This document shows, piece by piece, positions 26,194 to 36,001 of a stretch of DNA of 55,018 bases. The notes under the pieces are model-generated. The model saw nothing but the letters and a program-made list of their open reading frames with translations. It had not been told where the DNA came from and did no database searches. The stretch's first letter is position 1; each line of letters opens with the position of its first letter. The position numbers were made by a program, and so were the translations under genes. This DNA is from an uncultured Alphaproteobacteria bacterium (GTDB lineage Bacteria > Pseudomonadota > Alphaproteobacteria > Methylaequorales > Methylaequoraceae): the NCBI GenBank assembly GCA_902547955.1, contig CACCPY010000010.1, positions 1 through 55,018 on the forward strand. Reading direction: 5' to 3'.

Positions 26194-26859
26194 ATGTTTG
26201 ATATTTATTTTATTCATGGTTGGGGTTTTGATAAAAATTTTTGGTTGCCAACAACAAAATATATAAAAAAAAATAATCTTATAAAATCTCTTTTTTACAT
26301 TGATTTAGATTTTTTTGGTTCTAATTCAAAGAATAAAATTAACACTAATTCAAGGATTAATGTATTCATAACACATTCTTATGGTCTTCATTGGTTTTTA
26401 GAAAAAAAAATTAATTGTCTTGGTCTCTTAAATTTCTTTTCAGCTCCAAGTTTTATCAATTTTCAAAAAAATCCTAAAAAAGTCGAAAAAACTCTTGATT
26501 TAATGATAAAAAAATTTCATGAATCTCCGAATTTTGTTTTAGAAGAATTTTACAAAAATTGTGGAATTACAAAAATTAAATTAATCAATAAAATAAACGC
26601 TAAAAACCTTCTTAAAAGTTTAAAAGATTTAAGATTAAAAAATTATGAAAATGATTTTCTTAAGTTGAGCGACAAGATATCAAATGTTTTTGCCAAAGAT
26701 GATAAAATATTTGATCTATCTCCAGAAAAATTTAATTCTTTGATGTATTATAAAAAACAATACGTATTAATTAATTCTGATATGCATGCATATCCCTATT
26801 TAAGACCTAAAGAAACAGCTAAGATAATTGAGAATTATTTGAGGAGTTTGAGGAAATGA
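26194..26859 (+). CDS. Alpha/beta hydrolase in biotin operon, probable pimeloyl-ACP methyl ester esterase
   Basis: A 221-residue alpha/beta-hydrolase-like protein. The N-terminus IYFIHGWGFDKNFW resembles the oxyanion region of BioH (HGWG). The probable catalytic triad is Ser62 in ITHSYGLHW, Asp169 or Asp170 in FAKDDK and His198 in SDMHAYPY. Its position between bioF and bioC predicts removal of the methyl group that BioC adds, releasing pimeloyl-ACP. The nucleophile elbow HSYG is not the usual GWSLGG of BioH, and overall similarity to BioG or BioH is low, so no gene symbol is given. Confidence 0.7.
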   Translation: MFDIYFIHGWGFDKNFWLPTTKYIKKNNLIKSLFYIDLDFFGSNSKNKINTNSRINVFITHSYGLHWFLEKKINCLGLLNFFSAPSFINFQKNPKKVEKTLDLMIKKFHESPNFVLEEFYKNCGITKIKLINKINAKNLLKSLKDLRLKNYENDFLKLSDKISNVFAKDDKIFDLSPEKFNSLMYYKKQYVLINSDMHAYPYLRPKETAKIIENYLRSLRK

Positions 26860-27620
26860 TAAATTTTAAAAAAAAAATTTCTTATTCATTTGACAGAGGT
26901 TCAAAGTTTTACGAATCTAATGCAAAAATACAAAGAACAATTTGTATTGAACTATTAAACTTTTATAAAAAACTGGTAACTCTCAACCATAAAGTGCAAT
27001 TTACAAATGGATTAGAAATAGGATGCGGGTCTGGTTTTATGACTAATCAAATAAATAAACTTGAGAATTTTAAAAAAATTCACTTAATTGATATTTCAAA
27101 AAAAATGATTTCGATAGCAAAAGAAAATTTTCCAAATCAAAATTTTTCTTATGAGGTTAAAGATTTTGATAATTTTAAGAATTATAAAATTTATGATTTT
27201 ATATATTCAAATATGTCACTTCATTGGTCAGAAAATTTTTCAAAACTTTTTTTTTATTTATTAAATCAGATGCCTAAAGGTGGTTATTTAGTTTTTTCTC
27301 TTTTAACTTCAATAAAGTTTGATTTTGATCCAAAAGAAATTAAGAAAAGTTTATTTGAAGAATTAATTAATAAATTTCCAGATACTAATTATTCTGTGAG
27401 CCAAATAGATAAAGAAAAATTTTATTTCTTTTCAAAAAAAAAGATATTTAAAGAGAAGTTTAAAAAACCTATCGAATTTTTTTTGAATTTAAAAAGTATC
27501 GGTGCAAATGTAAACTTTAAAAAAAATAAAACTAATATATTTTTTTTAAGAAGAATGAATTCAGAAATAACAATAAACTATGATGTAATTTTCTTTATAA
27601 TAAAAAAAATTAGAGCATAA
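26856..27620 (+). CDS. bioC: Malonyl-ACP O-methyltransferase, BioC-like
   Basis: A 254-residue SAM-dependent methyltransferase. The SAM motif I is GLEIGCGSGFMT (about residues 51-62) and a typical BioC segment is YDFIYSNMSLHWSENF. The N-terminus (KKKISYSFDRGSKFYESNA) resembles the family start in which BioC has the FxRxAxxY pattern. It would methylate malonyl-ACP to disguise it as a fatty-acid primer. It overlaps the esterase-like gene by 4 bases, pairing the methylating and demethylating steps. Confidence 0.82.
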   Translation: MINFKKKISYSFDRGSKFYESNAKIQRTICIELLNFYKKLVTLNHKVQFTNGLEIGCGSGFMTNQINKLENFKKIHLIDISKKMISIAKENFPNQNFSYEVKDFDNFKNYKIYDFIYSNMSLHWSENFSKLFFYLLNQMPKGGYLVFSLLTSIKFDFDPKEIKKSLFEELINKFPDTNYSVSQIDKEKFYFFSKKKIFKEKFKKPIEFFLNLKSIGANVNFKKNKTNIFFLRRMNSEITINYDVIFFIIKKIRA

Positions 27621-28259
27621 ATGTTTAAAGGATATTTTATTTCAGGTAATGATACTAATGTTGGAAAAACAATTGTTTCTTCCATCCTAGTAAATAAACT
27701 GGAGGCACAATATTTTAAACCAATACAATGTGGGAAAAATGAATTTTCTGAAACAGATTCAGATGTGGTGAAAAAATTTTGCCCTAATGCAGAAATAATT
27801 CCTGAGACATATTTTTTTAAAGATCCTGTAAGTCCAAATATCGCTTCAAAAAAAGAGAAAAGAAAAATTTATTTAAAAAAAATACTTGAGATAAAAAAAA
27901 TGCACATGGAAAGGGAAATTATTATTGAAGGAGCAGGTGGCTTACAAGTACCGATAAATAATAAATATTTTGTAAGTGATTTGGCAAAAAAGATAGATCT
28001 ACCTCTAATCTTAGTTTGTAGAACAACACTTGGTACGATTAATCATAGTTTGTTATCAATTGAATTAATCAAAATTAAAAAAATAAATTTCAAAGGTTTG
28101 GTTTTTGTAGGTAAAAATATTGATAAGACTATAAAAACAATTGAGTTTTTTGGAAAAAAAATTTTAGGACAAAAAATAAACATATTAGGTAAAATCCCTT
28201 TTAAAAAAAAAATCTCTTCAAAAGAAATTAAAAATTTTGGGAAACTTTTAAAAATTTAG
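27621..28259 (+). CDS. bioD: Dethiobiotin synthetase
   Basis: A 212-residue ATP-dependent enzyme that closes the ureido ring of dethiobiotin. The P-loop is SGNDTNVGKTIV (about residues 8-19), followed by FKPIQCG and IIEGAGGLQVPI, all diagnostic. It starts immediately after the bioC stop and ends 3 bases before bioA. Confidence 0.9.
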   Translation: MFKGYFISGNDTNVGKTIVSSILVNKLEAQYFKPIQCGKNEFSETDSDVVKKFCPNAEIIPETYFFKDPVSPNIASKKEKRKIYLKKILEIKKMHMEREIIIEGAGGLQVPINNKYFVSDLAKKIDLPLILVCRTTLGTINHSLLSIELIKIKKINFKGLVFVGKNIDKTIKTIEFFGKKILGQKINILGKIPFKKKISSKEIKNFGKLLKI

Positions 28260-28262
28260 TAC

Positions 28263-29558
28263 ATGGAAAAAATAATAAAAAAAAAAGATAAACAATTTTT
28301 GTGGCATCCTTTTACAAAAATTAACAATCAGTATGACCCAGTTGTTATTGCAAGTGCAAAAAATGATATTTTAAAAGATATTAATGGAAATGAGTATGTA
28401 GATCTAATTTCATCATGGTGGGTTAATATTCATGGTCATTGTAAAAAAGAAATTATTGAAAGCATCAGAAAACAATCAAAAAAATTAGAACAAGTTTTAT
28501 TTGCTGATTTTACACATGAACCTGCGGTAAATCTAGCCGAAAAAATAGTTGATTTGATGCCCAAAAATTTATCAAGAGTTTTTTTTTCAGATAACGGCTC
28601 CACCGCTGTAGAAATTGCTATGAAAGTTGCGATACAATATTGGTTTAATAAAGGAATACAAAAGAAAAAATTTGTGTCAATGACTGGTGGGTATCATGGT
28701 GACACATTTGGTGCGATGTCTGTAGGTTTTAGTTCAGGTTTTTATGAACCTTTCAAAGATTTTTTAATGAAATCAATACATATTCCTTATCCTGATTATT
28801 GGGAGGGAAAAAATGACATTGAAAAAGAGGAACTATTTTCACTTGATAGGGCTGATGAAATTTTATCAAAGAATAAAAATGATATTGCTGCTGTGATTTT
28901 TGAACCGTTGATTCAAGGTGCGGGTGGTATGAAAGTTTGTAGAAAAGAATTTTTAGAAAAATTATTGAAAAAGTTTCGTGAAGCAGGAGTTTTAATTATA
29001 TTTGATGAAGTTATGACTGGTTTTGGCAGAACCGGAAAAATGTTTGCTGCGGATTATCTTAAAACAAAACCTGATATTATGTGTTTAGCCAAATCATTAA
29101 CAGGAGGATATATACCTTTGGCCGCAACTGTTTTCAGTAAAATGATTCACGACGAATTTTTTGGAGACGATATAAAAAAAACATTTCTACATGGTCATTC
29201 ATTTACTGCTAATCCTATAGCATGTTCTGCAGCCTTAACTTCAATTGAATTATTCGAAAAAGAGCAAACTTTAAAAAAAGTAGAAAAAATTTCTATTATT
29301 CATCATGAATATATCAACAAACTAAAAAAAATTAATATTTCAAAACCTAGAGTTTTAGGAAGCATTGCTGCATTTGAATTTAATGGTATGGATCAAAAAT
29401 ACGGTTCATCAGAAAACCAGAAATTAAAAAATATTTTTTTAGAAAATGGTCTATTATTAAGACCATTAGGTAATACAATATATCTAATGCCACCATACTG
29501 TATAAAAGAAAACACACTTAGTAATTGTTATGAAAAAATTATTGAGATTTTGACTTAA
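28263..29558 (+). CDS. bioA: Adenosylmethionine-8-amino-7-oxononanoate aminotransferase
   Basis: A 431-residue class III aminotransferase that uses SAM as amino donor to make 7,8-diaminononanoate. The start WHPFTKIN is characteristic of BioA. SSWWVNIHGH, DNGSTAVEIAMKVA, FDEVMTGFGRTGKMFA and the PLP lysine in CLAKSLTGGY follow. It is the last biotin gene here; bioB, the final step, is not in the window. Confidence 0.92.
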   Translation: MEKIIKKKDKQFLWHPFTKINNQYDPVVIASAKNDILKDINGNEYVDLISSWWVNIHGHCKKEIIESIRKQSKKLEQVLFADFTHEPAVNLAEKIVDLMPKNLSRVFFSDNGSTAVEIAMKVAIQYWFNKGIQKKKFVSMTGGYHGDTFGAMSVGFSSGFYEPFKDFLMKSIHIPYPDYWEGKNDIEKEELFSLDRADEILSKNKNDIAAVIFEPLIQGAGGMKVCRKEFLEKLLKKFREAGVLIIFDEVMTGFGRTGKMFAADYLKTKPDIMCLAKSLTGGYIPLAATVFSKMIHDEFFGDDIKKTFLHGHSFTANPIACSAALTSIELFEKEQTLKKVEKISIIHHEYINKLKKINISKPRVLGSIAAFEFNGMDQKYGSSENQKLKNIFLENGLLLRPLGNTIYLMPPYCIKENTLSNCYEKIIEILT

Positions 29559-29590
29559 TAAATAAATATTAATTTGATAAAAGATAGTAA

Positions 29591-31009
29591 ATGGATGAAT
29601 CGTTAGATAACAAAATTGATAGTGCACTGAAACCAATATCAGACTCTATTACAAATTTTATTTTTGATAGTTTTTCATTGATGGGTTCAGATGTTCCATA
29701 CATTGTCTGTTGGTTGCTTATTGCTAGTCTATTTTTCACTTTTTATTTTAATTTTCTTAATATCAGGTTTTTCAAAAGAGCAATAAAAGTTGCTTTGGGA
29801 AAATACGATGATCCAAGCCATCCGGGTGAAATCACTCATTTTCAGTCTTTCACCGCTGCAATGTCGGGAACAATTGGACTTGGGAATATTGCTGGAGTTG
29901 CTGTAGCCATTTCAATAGGGGGACCTGGAGCAATGTTGTGGATGATTCTTACTGCATTTTTTGGAATGACACTAAAGTTTGTTGAGGTTAGTCTAGGACA
30001 TAAATATCGAGTTATTCATAAAGATGGAACCGTTTCTGGTGGTGCCATTAGATATTTATCTAAAGGATTGAGTGATAAAGGTTTTCCAAGGCTAGGATCG
30101 TTTTTAGCTTTATTTTTTGCAATTTGCTGTATTGGAGGTTCTTTTGGGGGAGGAAATATGTTTCAAGCTAATCAAGCATTTCAACAAATAGTTGAAGCTA
30201 CCGGTGGAGACAATAGTCCTTTGTACGGAAAAGGTTGGTTAGGAGGTACAATATTCGCGATTATAGTTGGATTTATAATAATTGGGGGTATCAAATCAAT
30301 TGGTAAAGTAACTGAACGCTTAGTTCCATTTATGGGTATAGTCTATGTTGTGTCATGTTTATTAATTATTTTATCTAATTTTGAACAGATTCCTGACGCA
30401 TTATTTAAAGTTTTTCAAAGTGCATTCAGTTTTGATGCTACGACAGGTGGAGTTTTAGGATCAATGATTGCTGGTGTAAAAAGAGCTGTTTTTTCCAATG
30501 AATCTGGAATTGGCAGTGCACCCATAGCTTACGCTCCGGCTAAAAGTGACAATCATTTGAACACAGGGTTAATGTCTTTGCTTTCTCCTGTTGTTGATAC
30601 AGTAATTGTTTGTTCTATGACTGCTATGACCATAATCATTACGGGAGTTTACCAGGATAATGATGGTATTCAAGGAGTTGAATTAACCTCGAGAGCATTT
30701 GAGAGTTATTTTAGCTGGTTCCCGTCAATTTTAGCAGTAGCCATTACTTTATTTGCAATATCAACATTAATTACTTGGTCTTATTATGGTTTAAGATGTT
30801 GGACTTACATATTTGGACTTAGTTCAGTGAGTAAATACTCTTTCAAACTGATTTTTTTATCTTTTACTATTATTGGAAGTTCAATGAATCTTGGAAGTGT
30901 CATTAATTTTTCCGATTCAATGATTTTTGCTATGTCATTACCTAATATAATTGGTTTATATTTCTTATCATCTGGAATAAAAGATGATTTAAAAAAGATA
31001 AAGTTATAA
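29591..31009 (+). CDS. Alanine/glycine:cation symporter family transporter
   Basis: A 472-residue membrane protein of the AGCS (sodium:alanine/glycine symporter) family with about ten or eleven hydrophobic segments. The family signature GTIGLGNIAGVAVAISIGGPG (here about residues 94-114) and GGVLGSMIAGVKRAVFSNESGIGSAP are clear. It would import alanine or glycine with Na+. Its stop is followed directly by rpiB, with glyA nearby, which fits glycine uptake feeding one-carbon metabolism, though this is inference. Confidence 0.87.
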   Translation: MDESLDNKIDSALKPISDSITNFIFDSFSLMGSDVPYIVCWLLIASLFFTFYFNFLNIRFFKRAIKVALGKYDDPSHPGEITHFQSFTAAMSGTIGLGNIAGVAVAISIGGPGAMLWMILTAFFGMTLKFVEVSLGHKYRVIHKDGTVSGGAIRYLSKGLSDKGFPRLGSFLALFFAICCIGGSFGGGNMFQANQAFQQIVEATGGDNSPLYGKGWLGGTIFAIIVGFIIIGGIKSIGKVTERLVPFMGIVYVVSCLLIILSNFEQIPDALFKVFQSAFSFDATTGGVLGSMIAGVKRAVFSNESGIGSAPIAYAPAKSDNHLNTGLMSLLSPVVDTVIVCSMTAMTIIITGVYQDNDGIQGVELTSRAFESYFSWFPSILAVAITLFAISTLITWSYYGLRCWTYIFGLSSVSKYSFKLIFLSFTIIGSSMNLGSVINFSDSMIFAMSLPNIIGLYFLSSGIKDDLKKIKL

Positions 31010-31447
31010 ATGGCAAAGATTTTAATAGCATCAGATCATGCAGGTTTTCATTTGAAAGAAGAACTAAAAAAGCATTTTAAAAGTGAACATGAATTTATAG
31101 ACTTTGGCCCAAACTCCCCTGATTCAGTAGATTATCCTGATTATGCTCACGTATTATCTCAAAAAATTTCAGAAAGTAAAAATTCCTTTGGTCTTCTTAT
31201 TTGTGGTAGTGGGATAGGCATGTCAATGGTAGCAAATAGATACAAAGACGTCAGAGCAGCTCTTTGTTTAAATGAAAAAATGGCACAACTTTCTAGAGAA
31301 CATAACAATGCAAATGTTTTGGTTTTAGGTTCTAGGTTGATTTCTTGTGAAGAAGCTATTAAATGTTTAATTATGTTTTTTAATTCTAAATTCGAAGGTA
31401 ATCGACATCAGGCTAGACTTGACAAGTTCAATGATGTAAAAATGTAA
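31010..31447 (+). CDS. rpiB: Ribose 5-phosphate isomerase B
   Basis: A 145-residue RpiB/LacAB-type isomerase. [13 protein letters not shown] near the start, the active-site [13 protein letters not shown] and [15 protein letters not shown] are diagnostic. It interconverts ribose 5-phosphate and ribulose 5-phosphate. In alphaproteobacteria it is commonly next to glyA, as here (11-base gap). Confidence 0.92.
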   Translation: MAKILIASDHAGFHLKEELKKHFKSEHEFIDFGPNSPDSVDYPDYAHVLSQKISESKNSFGLLICGSGIGMSMVANRYKDVRAALCLNEKMAQLSREHNNANVLVLGSRLISCEEAIKCLIMFFNSKFEGNRHQARLDKFNDVKM

Positions 31448-31458
31448 AGGGAGTAATT

Positions 31459-32742
31459 ATGACAGGACAAATTTTTTTTGAAAGCAGCTTAACGCAAACA
31501 GATCCTATGGTACTAGATGCCATTGAAAGGGAGTATCATAGGCAAAACGACCAAATCGAGTTGATTGCATCTGAGAACATCGTATCAAAAGCTGTGCTCG
31601 AGGCTCAAGGAACAATACTAACCAACAAATATGCTGAAGGATACTCAGGTAAACGATACTACGGTGGATGCGAGCACGTCGATGTCGTGGAGGATATTTG
31701 TATAGATAGGATAAAGAAGCTATTCAATGCAAGTTTTGCTAATGTGCAAGTTCATTCAGGGTCTCAAGCCAACCAAGCTGTCTTTTTGGCTCTCTTAAAA
31801 CCTGGAGATACAATAATGGGTATGTCTTTGGCAGCGGGTGGACATTTGACTCACGGTGCTCCTCCTAATGAATCCGGTAAATGGTTCAATGCCATCCAAT
31901 ATGGTGTCAAAGAAGATACTGCACTCATAGATTACAACGAAGTAGAAAAACTGGCCATAGAAAATAAACCAAAATTGATCATTGCAGGTGGATCAGCTTA
32001 TCCAAGAATAATAGAGTTTGATAAATTTAAAAAAATTGCTGACAAAGTTGGTGCTTTGCTTTTAGTAGACATGGCTCATTTTGCAGGCTTAGTAGCAACA
32101 GGTTTTTACCCTAACCCACTAGATTTTGCAGATGTTGTTACCTCTACAACCCACAAAACACTCAGAGGACCTAGAGGAGGGATTGTCCTGACAAACAATG
32201 CTGATCACGCAAAGAAAATTAACTCTGCTGTTTTTCCTGGTCTTCAAGGTGGTCCATTAATGCATGTTATATGTGCAAAAGCAGTCGCTTTTGGTGAAGC
32301 TTTAAAACCCGAATTTAAAAATTATATTGATTCAGTTATCAGAAATTCCAAAATTTTATCCGACGTTATGCTTGAAAGGGGTTTAGCCGTTGTTTCAGGA
32401 GGAACTGATACTCACCTTGTATTAGTTGATTTAAGACCAAAGAAACTTACAGGAAAAGCTGCAGAAAGATCCTTAGAAAATGCAGGAATTACATGTAACA
32501 AAAACGGAGTGCCATTTGACCCTGAAAGCCCATTCGTTACATCTGGCATTAGGCTAGGTTCCCCAGCAGGAACAAGTAGAGGTTTTGGAGCTGAAGAGTT
32601 CCAGTTAATTGGAAATCTGATTGGTGATGTGCTAGATGGTCTTGCGCAAAACCCTGAAGACAACTCAGCCGTTGAGAAAGAAGTTAAAATCAAAGTAAAA
32701 AATCTTTGTGAAAAATTTCCGATTTATAGTGCTGTAATCTAA
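31459..32742 (+). CDS. glyA: Serine hydroxymethyltransferase
   Basis: A 427-residue PLP enzyme that converts serine and tetrahydrofolate to glycine and methylene-THF. Key segments are [30 protein letters not shown], the PLP lysine in [15 protein letters not shown] and the C-terminal [19 protein letters not shown] strong AGGGAG ribosome site precedes the ATG. Its codon use is noticeably less A/T-biased than its neighbours, as expected for a highly expressed gene. It links to the serine-glyoxylate genes at 19-22.6 kb. Confidence 0.95.
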   Translation: MTGQIFFESSLTQTDPMVLDAIEREYHRQNDQIELIASENIVSKAVLEAQGTILTNKYAEGYSGKRYYGGCEHVDVVEDICIDRIKKLFNASFANVQVHSGSQANQAVFLALLKPGDTIMGMSLAAGGHLTHGAPPNESGKWFNAIQYGVKEDTALIDYNEVEKLAIENKPKLIIAGGSAYPRIIEFDKFKKIADKVGALLLVDMAHFAGLVATGFYPNPLDFADVVTSTTHKTLRGPRGGIVLTNNADHAKKINSAVFPGLQGGPLMHVICAKAVAFGEALKPEFKNYIDSVIRNSKILSDVMLERGLAVVSGGTDTHLVLVDLRPKKLTGKAAERSLENAGITCNKNGVPFDPESPFVTSGIRLGSPAGTSRGFGAEEFQLIGNLIGDVLDGLAQNPEDNSAVEKEVKIKVKNLCEKFPIYSAVI

Positions 32743-32758
32743 AAAGGGGATTTAAATA

Positions 32759-33220
32759 ATGCGTTGTCCTTTTTGTGGTCACGATGAAACTCAGGTTAAA
32801 GATTCTAGACCATCTGAGGACAACAGTGCCATAAGAAGACGACGTCAGTGCCCTGCCTGTGGAGCAAGATTTACCACATTTGAAAGAGTTCAACTCAGAG
32901 AACTTATGGTAATAAAAAAAGATGAATCTAGAGTCGTTTTCGACAGGGAAAAATTAGTCAGGTCAATTAATATATCTTGTAGGAAAAGACCCGTTAAGCC
33001 AGATCAAATTGAGTTAATTACTAACAGTATCCAAAGACGTTTGGAAAGTTCTGGAGAAACAGAGATTCCATCAAAAGTTGTCGGGGAGTTAGTTATGGAC
33101 GCCCTAAAAGAATTAGATAGGGTTGCCTATTTGAGGTTTGCATCAGTGTATAAGGATTTTCAAGAGACCGACGATTTCAGAAAATTTATAGATAATAATA
33201 TAAGCTTAAAAAGTGAATAG
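32759..33220 (+). CDS. nrdR: Transcriptional repressor NrdR
   Basis: A 153-residue regulator of ribonucleotide reductase genes. The N-terminal zinc ribbon is formed by [15 protein letters not shown] and [13 protein letters not shown], followed by an ATP-cone domain (about residues 49-140). It has a clear AGGGG ribosome site and lies in the standard glyA-nrdR-ribD order of alphaproteobacteria. No NrdR box was sought outside the window's own genes, as no nrd genes are present. Confidence 0.94.
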   Translation: MRCPFCGHDETQVKDSRPSEDNSAIRRRRQCPACGARFTTFERVQLRELMVIKKDESRVVFDREKLVRSINISCRKRPVKPDQIELITNSIQRRLESSGETEIPSKVVGELVMDALKELDRVAYLRFASVYKDFQETDDFRKFIDNNISLKSE

Positions 33221-33226
33221 ACATTA

Positions 33227-34333
33227 GTGCAACATGATAAGAAATATTTGAATGTTGCACTGTATAGTTTAGAAAAAATAATTGGAAGTAGTTTTCCAAA
33301 CCCATCAGTTTTTGCAATTTTAGTAGAATCCGATAAGCAGTTTAGAGACAATAAAATTATATCATTTGGTCATACTAGCTCTAGTGGCAGACCACATGCA
33401 GAGGCTAATGCACTTGAAAACGTTTATTTCAAAAATAATAAAATATATACTCTTTATTCAACACTTGAACCTTGTTGCCATGAAGGCAGAGACGAATCTT
33501 GCGTCTCTAAAATATTAAAATCTAAAAAAATAAATAGAGTTATTTTTTCTCTTATTGATCCCGATAAAAGAGTAAATGGTAAAGGAAAGAAGATACTTAA
33601 AAAGAATAATTTGGAAGTAAAATCTGGATTATTAGAGAATCAAATAAAGAATTTGTACCAGGGATATATTCTAAATAGAAAAGAAAATAGACCAAAAATA
33701 ATTTTAAAATTAGCAATGACTAAAGATGGTTATATAACTTTTGAAAAGGGAAAAAGAACGAAAATAACAAACTTAATTTCTGACAAATATTCTGATATAT
33801 TAAGATCTGAGGTTGATGCGATTTTAGTTGGTGCTAATACAGTAAGAATAGATAACTGTATTTTAAAGTGTAAAATGACTGGTCTAATTAATAAATCACC
33901 AATTAGAGTTGTTCTTAATAGAAAGTTAGATCTTAGTACTAATTCAAAAATTTTTGAAAATTGTAAAGAGTTTAGAACTATTTTATTTACAAGCAATTCA
34001 CGTAAAAATTTGATTAAAAATTATGAAAAAAAGGGTGTAGAAGTTACTTTTCTGAAAAAAGAATTTTATACACTCAAAAACATCTTAAAAAAACTTTCTT
34101 ATTTGGGAATATCGAATTTGTTAGTTGAAGGTGGTGGAAAAATTTTTAATTCTTTTTTAAAGGAAAATTTATTTGATTATATTTATATATTTAGGAGTAA
34201 TTTTTTTTCAGGAATAAAGGAAAAAAATTTTTCAGAAGCTAAAATAGACGTATCTAATTTTAGATTGAAAAAAAGTTACGTAAAAAATTTTGGCGATAAC
34301 TTACTTGAAATATATAAAAATAAAAAAATATGA
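33227..34333 (+). CDS. ribD: Bifunctional riboflavin deaminase/reductase
   Basis: A 368-residue two-domain enzyme. The N-terminal deaminase domain has the zinc-site motifs RPHAEANAL and TLEPCCHEGRDESC; the C-terminal reductase domain (from about residue 150) includes KLAMTKDGYI, DAILVGANTVRID and LLVEGGGKIFNSF. It performs two successive steps after GTP ring opening. The start is GTG. The zinc motif is slightly altered from the usual HAEV and TPPC but keeps the ligands. ribE follows after 13 bases. Confidence 0.9.
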   Translation: MQHDKKYLNVALYSLEKIIGSSFPNPSVFAILVESDKQFRDNKIISFGHTSSSGRPHAEANALENVYFKNNKIYTLYSTLEPCCHEGRDESCVSKILKSKKINRVIFSLIDPDKRVNGKGKKILKKNNLEVKSGLLENQIKNLYQGYILNRKENRPKIILKLAMTKDGYITFEKGKRTKITNLISDKYSDILRSEVDAILVGANTVRIDNCILKCKMTGLINKSPIRVVLNRKLDLSTNSKIFENCKEFRTILFTSNSRKNLIKNYEKKGVEVTFLKKEFYTLKNILKKLSYLGISNLLVEGGGKIFNSFLKENLFDYIYIFRSNFFSGIKEKNFSEAKIDVSNFRLKKSYVKNFGDNLLEIYKNKKI

Positions 34334-34346
34334 AAGTTAATAGATT

Positions 34347-34922
34347 ATGTTTTCTGGTATAATAATGAATGTTGGGGAGATAGTTTCTTACAGTGAAACT
34401 GATAGCATTCTGTCAATTAAATCTTCAATGCAAAATGTTAGATTGGGAGATTCAATAAGTTGCTCTGGAGTTTGTTTAACAATAATGAGAGTAAAAAAAA
34501 AGATTCTTGAATTTAATATTTCATCTGAAACAAAAAAAAAAACCAACTTAACTAATTTTAGAGTTGGAGAACGAATAAATTTAGAAAAATCTCTAAAAGT
34601 TGGAGATGAGATAAATGGTCATTTCGTTTTTGGGCATGTTGACGGACTTTCAAAAGTAGTAAGTATTAAACATTTGGAAGACTCAGTAGTTTTAGAATTT
34701 GAAGTAGAAAAAAATATTATTAAATATTTGTCTCCAAAATGTTCGATCGCTCTAGATGGAATTTCCCTCACAGTTAATAATATATCCAAATCAAAATTTA
34801 ATGTTAGTATTATACCCTACACATGGGAAAATACCTCCTTGAAAAAAGTTGAGAAAGGTGATTTTTTGAATACTGAAGTAGACATGTTAGCTAGATATGT
34901 TTTTAAGGCTTTAAAAAAATGA
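34347..34922 (+). CDS. ribE: Riboflavin synthase alpha chain
   Basis: A 191-residue enzyme that dismutates two lumazine molecules to riboflavin. It consists of two similar barrel halves, each with a typical opening: MFSGIIMNVGEIVS for the first and INGHFVFGHVDG near the second. SCSGVCLTI and ALDGISLTVNNIS are the paired substrate-binding motifs. It overlaps ribBA by 4 bases (ATGA). Confidence 0.92.
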   Translation: MFSGIIMNVGEIVSYSETDSILSIKSSMQNVRLGDSISCSGVCLTIMRVKKKILEFNISSETKKKTNLTNFRVGERINLEKSLKVGDEINGHFVFGHVDGLSKVVSIKHLEDSVVLEFEVEKNIIKYLSPKCSIALDGISLTVNNISKSKFNVSIIPYTWENTSLKKVEKGDFLNTEVDMLARYVFKALKK

Positions 34923-36001
34923 AAAGTTTTCTTTCCCCAATTAAAGAAATAATTGAAGAGCTTTCTGTTGGAAGAATGGTGGTAATTGTGGATGATGAGA
35001 ATAGAGAAAATGAAGGAGATCTTATGTTTTGTGGTTCTTTTGTTTCATCTGAAAAAATTAATTTTATGGCAAAGTATGCTAGGGGTTTGATTTGTTTAGC
35101 ACTTGATAAAAAGAGATTTAAAAAATTGAATCTAAAATTAATGACAGATTCTAATCAAAGCAAGCATAGAACAGCTTTTACTGTTTCTATTGAAGCTAAA
35201 AAGGGAGTAACTACTGGAATAAGTGCTAAGGATAGGGCACAAACAATCAAAGTCGCAGTTTCACCAACATCTAAACCAGCTGATTTGGTTAGTCCTGGAC
35301 ATATTTTTCCCCTTCTAGCAAATGACGGTGGTGTTTTAGTAAGAGCAGGGCATACTGAGGCTGCTGTTGATTTAGCAGGGCTTGCTACTTCTGACAATTA
35401 TCCGTATGGAGTTATTTGTGAAATTATGAATGATGACGGAACTATGGCTAGATTTGATGATCTAATTAAGTTTTGTAAAAAACATAAATTAAAGATGTCG
35501 TCAATAAAAGATTTAATTGAATATAAAGTAAAAAAAGAAAAATTAGTGAAATGCGTTAGAACTGAAGAGTTGAGGTTGAGCGATACGAAGATATTTAAGA
35601 TGTTTATATACAAAAACATAATAGATAACACTGAACATATTGCATTGGTAAAAGGAAAAATAAATAAAGAGAGAGATATTTTGGTTAGAATGCATAGTTT
35701 GAATATTTTTTCGGATTTGTTGAACCAAAAAAAACATAATCTTGACAAAGCTATTGATATAATTTCAAAAAATGAAAATGGAATAATAGTAATTATTAGG
35801 AATCCAAAAACGGAATTGTTAATAAAAGACAACAAAATTAAAAGAATCAGTGATAATAAAATTTTGAAAGAATATGGAATTGGTGCTCAAATTTTGACTG
35901 ATTTAGGAGTTAAAAAAATAAGACTTTTAACAAGTTCGTCAAAAAATATTGTTGGGATTGACGGTTTTGGATTGGAAATTAATGGGTCACAAAAACTATA
36001 A
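34919..36001 (+). CDS. ribB: DHBP synthase with degenerate GTP cyclohydrolase II domain (RibBA-like)
   Basis: A 360-residue protein. The N-terminal about 205 residues are a good 3,4-dihydroxy-2-butanone 4-phosphate synthase: [43 protein letters not shown] and [15 protein letters not shown]. The C-terminal half has the layout of GTP cyclohydrolase II, but where active enzymes have RVHSEC...GSxRCDCG this one reads [18 protein letters not shown], with none of the three zinc cysteines. I therefore expect only RibB activity. It overlaps ribE by 4 bases and ribH by 20. Confidence 0.88.
   Translation: MKSFLSPIKEIIEELSVGRMVVIVDDENRENEGDLMFCGSFVSSEKINFMAKYARGLICLALDKKRFKKLNLKLMTDSNQSKHRTAFTVSIEAKKGVTTGISAKDRAQTIKVAVSPTSKPADLVSPGHIFPLLANDGGVLVRAGHTEAAVDLAGLATSDNYPYGVICEIMNDDGTMARFDDLIKFCKKHKLKMSSIKDLIEYKVKKEKLVKCVRTEELRLSDTKIFKMFIYKNIIDNTEHIALVKGKINKERDILVRMHSLNIFSDLLNQKKHNLDKAIDIISKNENGIIVIIRNPKTELLIKDNKIKRISDNKILKEYGIGAQILTDLGVKKIRLLTSSSKNIVGIDGFGLEINGSQKL

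Noticed and set aside
33180-33240. Possible FMN riboswitch before ribD
   Set aside because: Only 6 bases separate nrdR and ribD, and no aptamer-like structure occurs around ribD or ribH.
35398-35835. 145-codon open frame on the minus strand inside ribBA
   Set aside because: It lies wholly within a well-supported gene, has no recognisable domain and its hydrophobic composition follows from the opposite strand's lysine and isoleucine codons.
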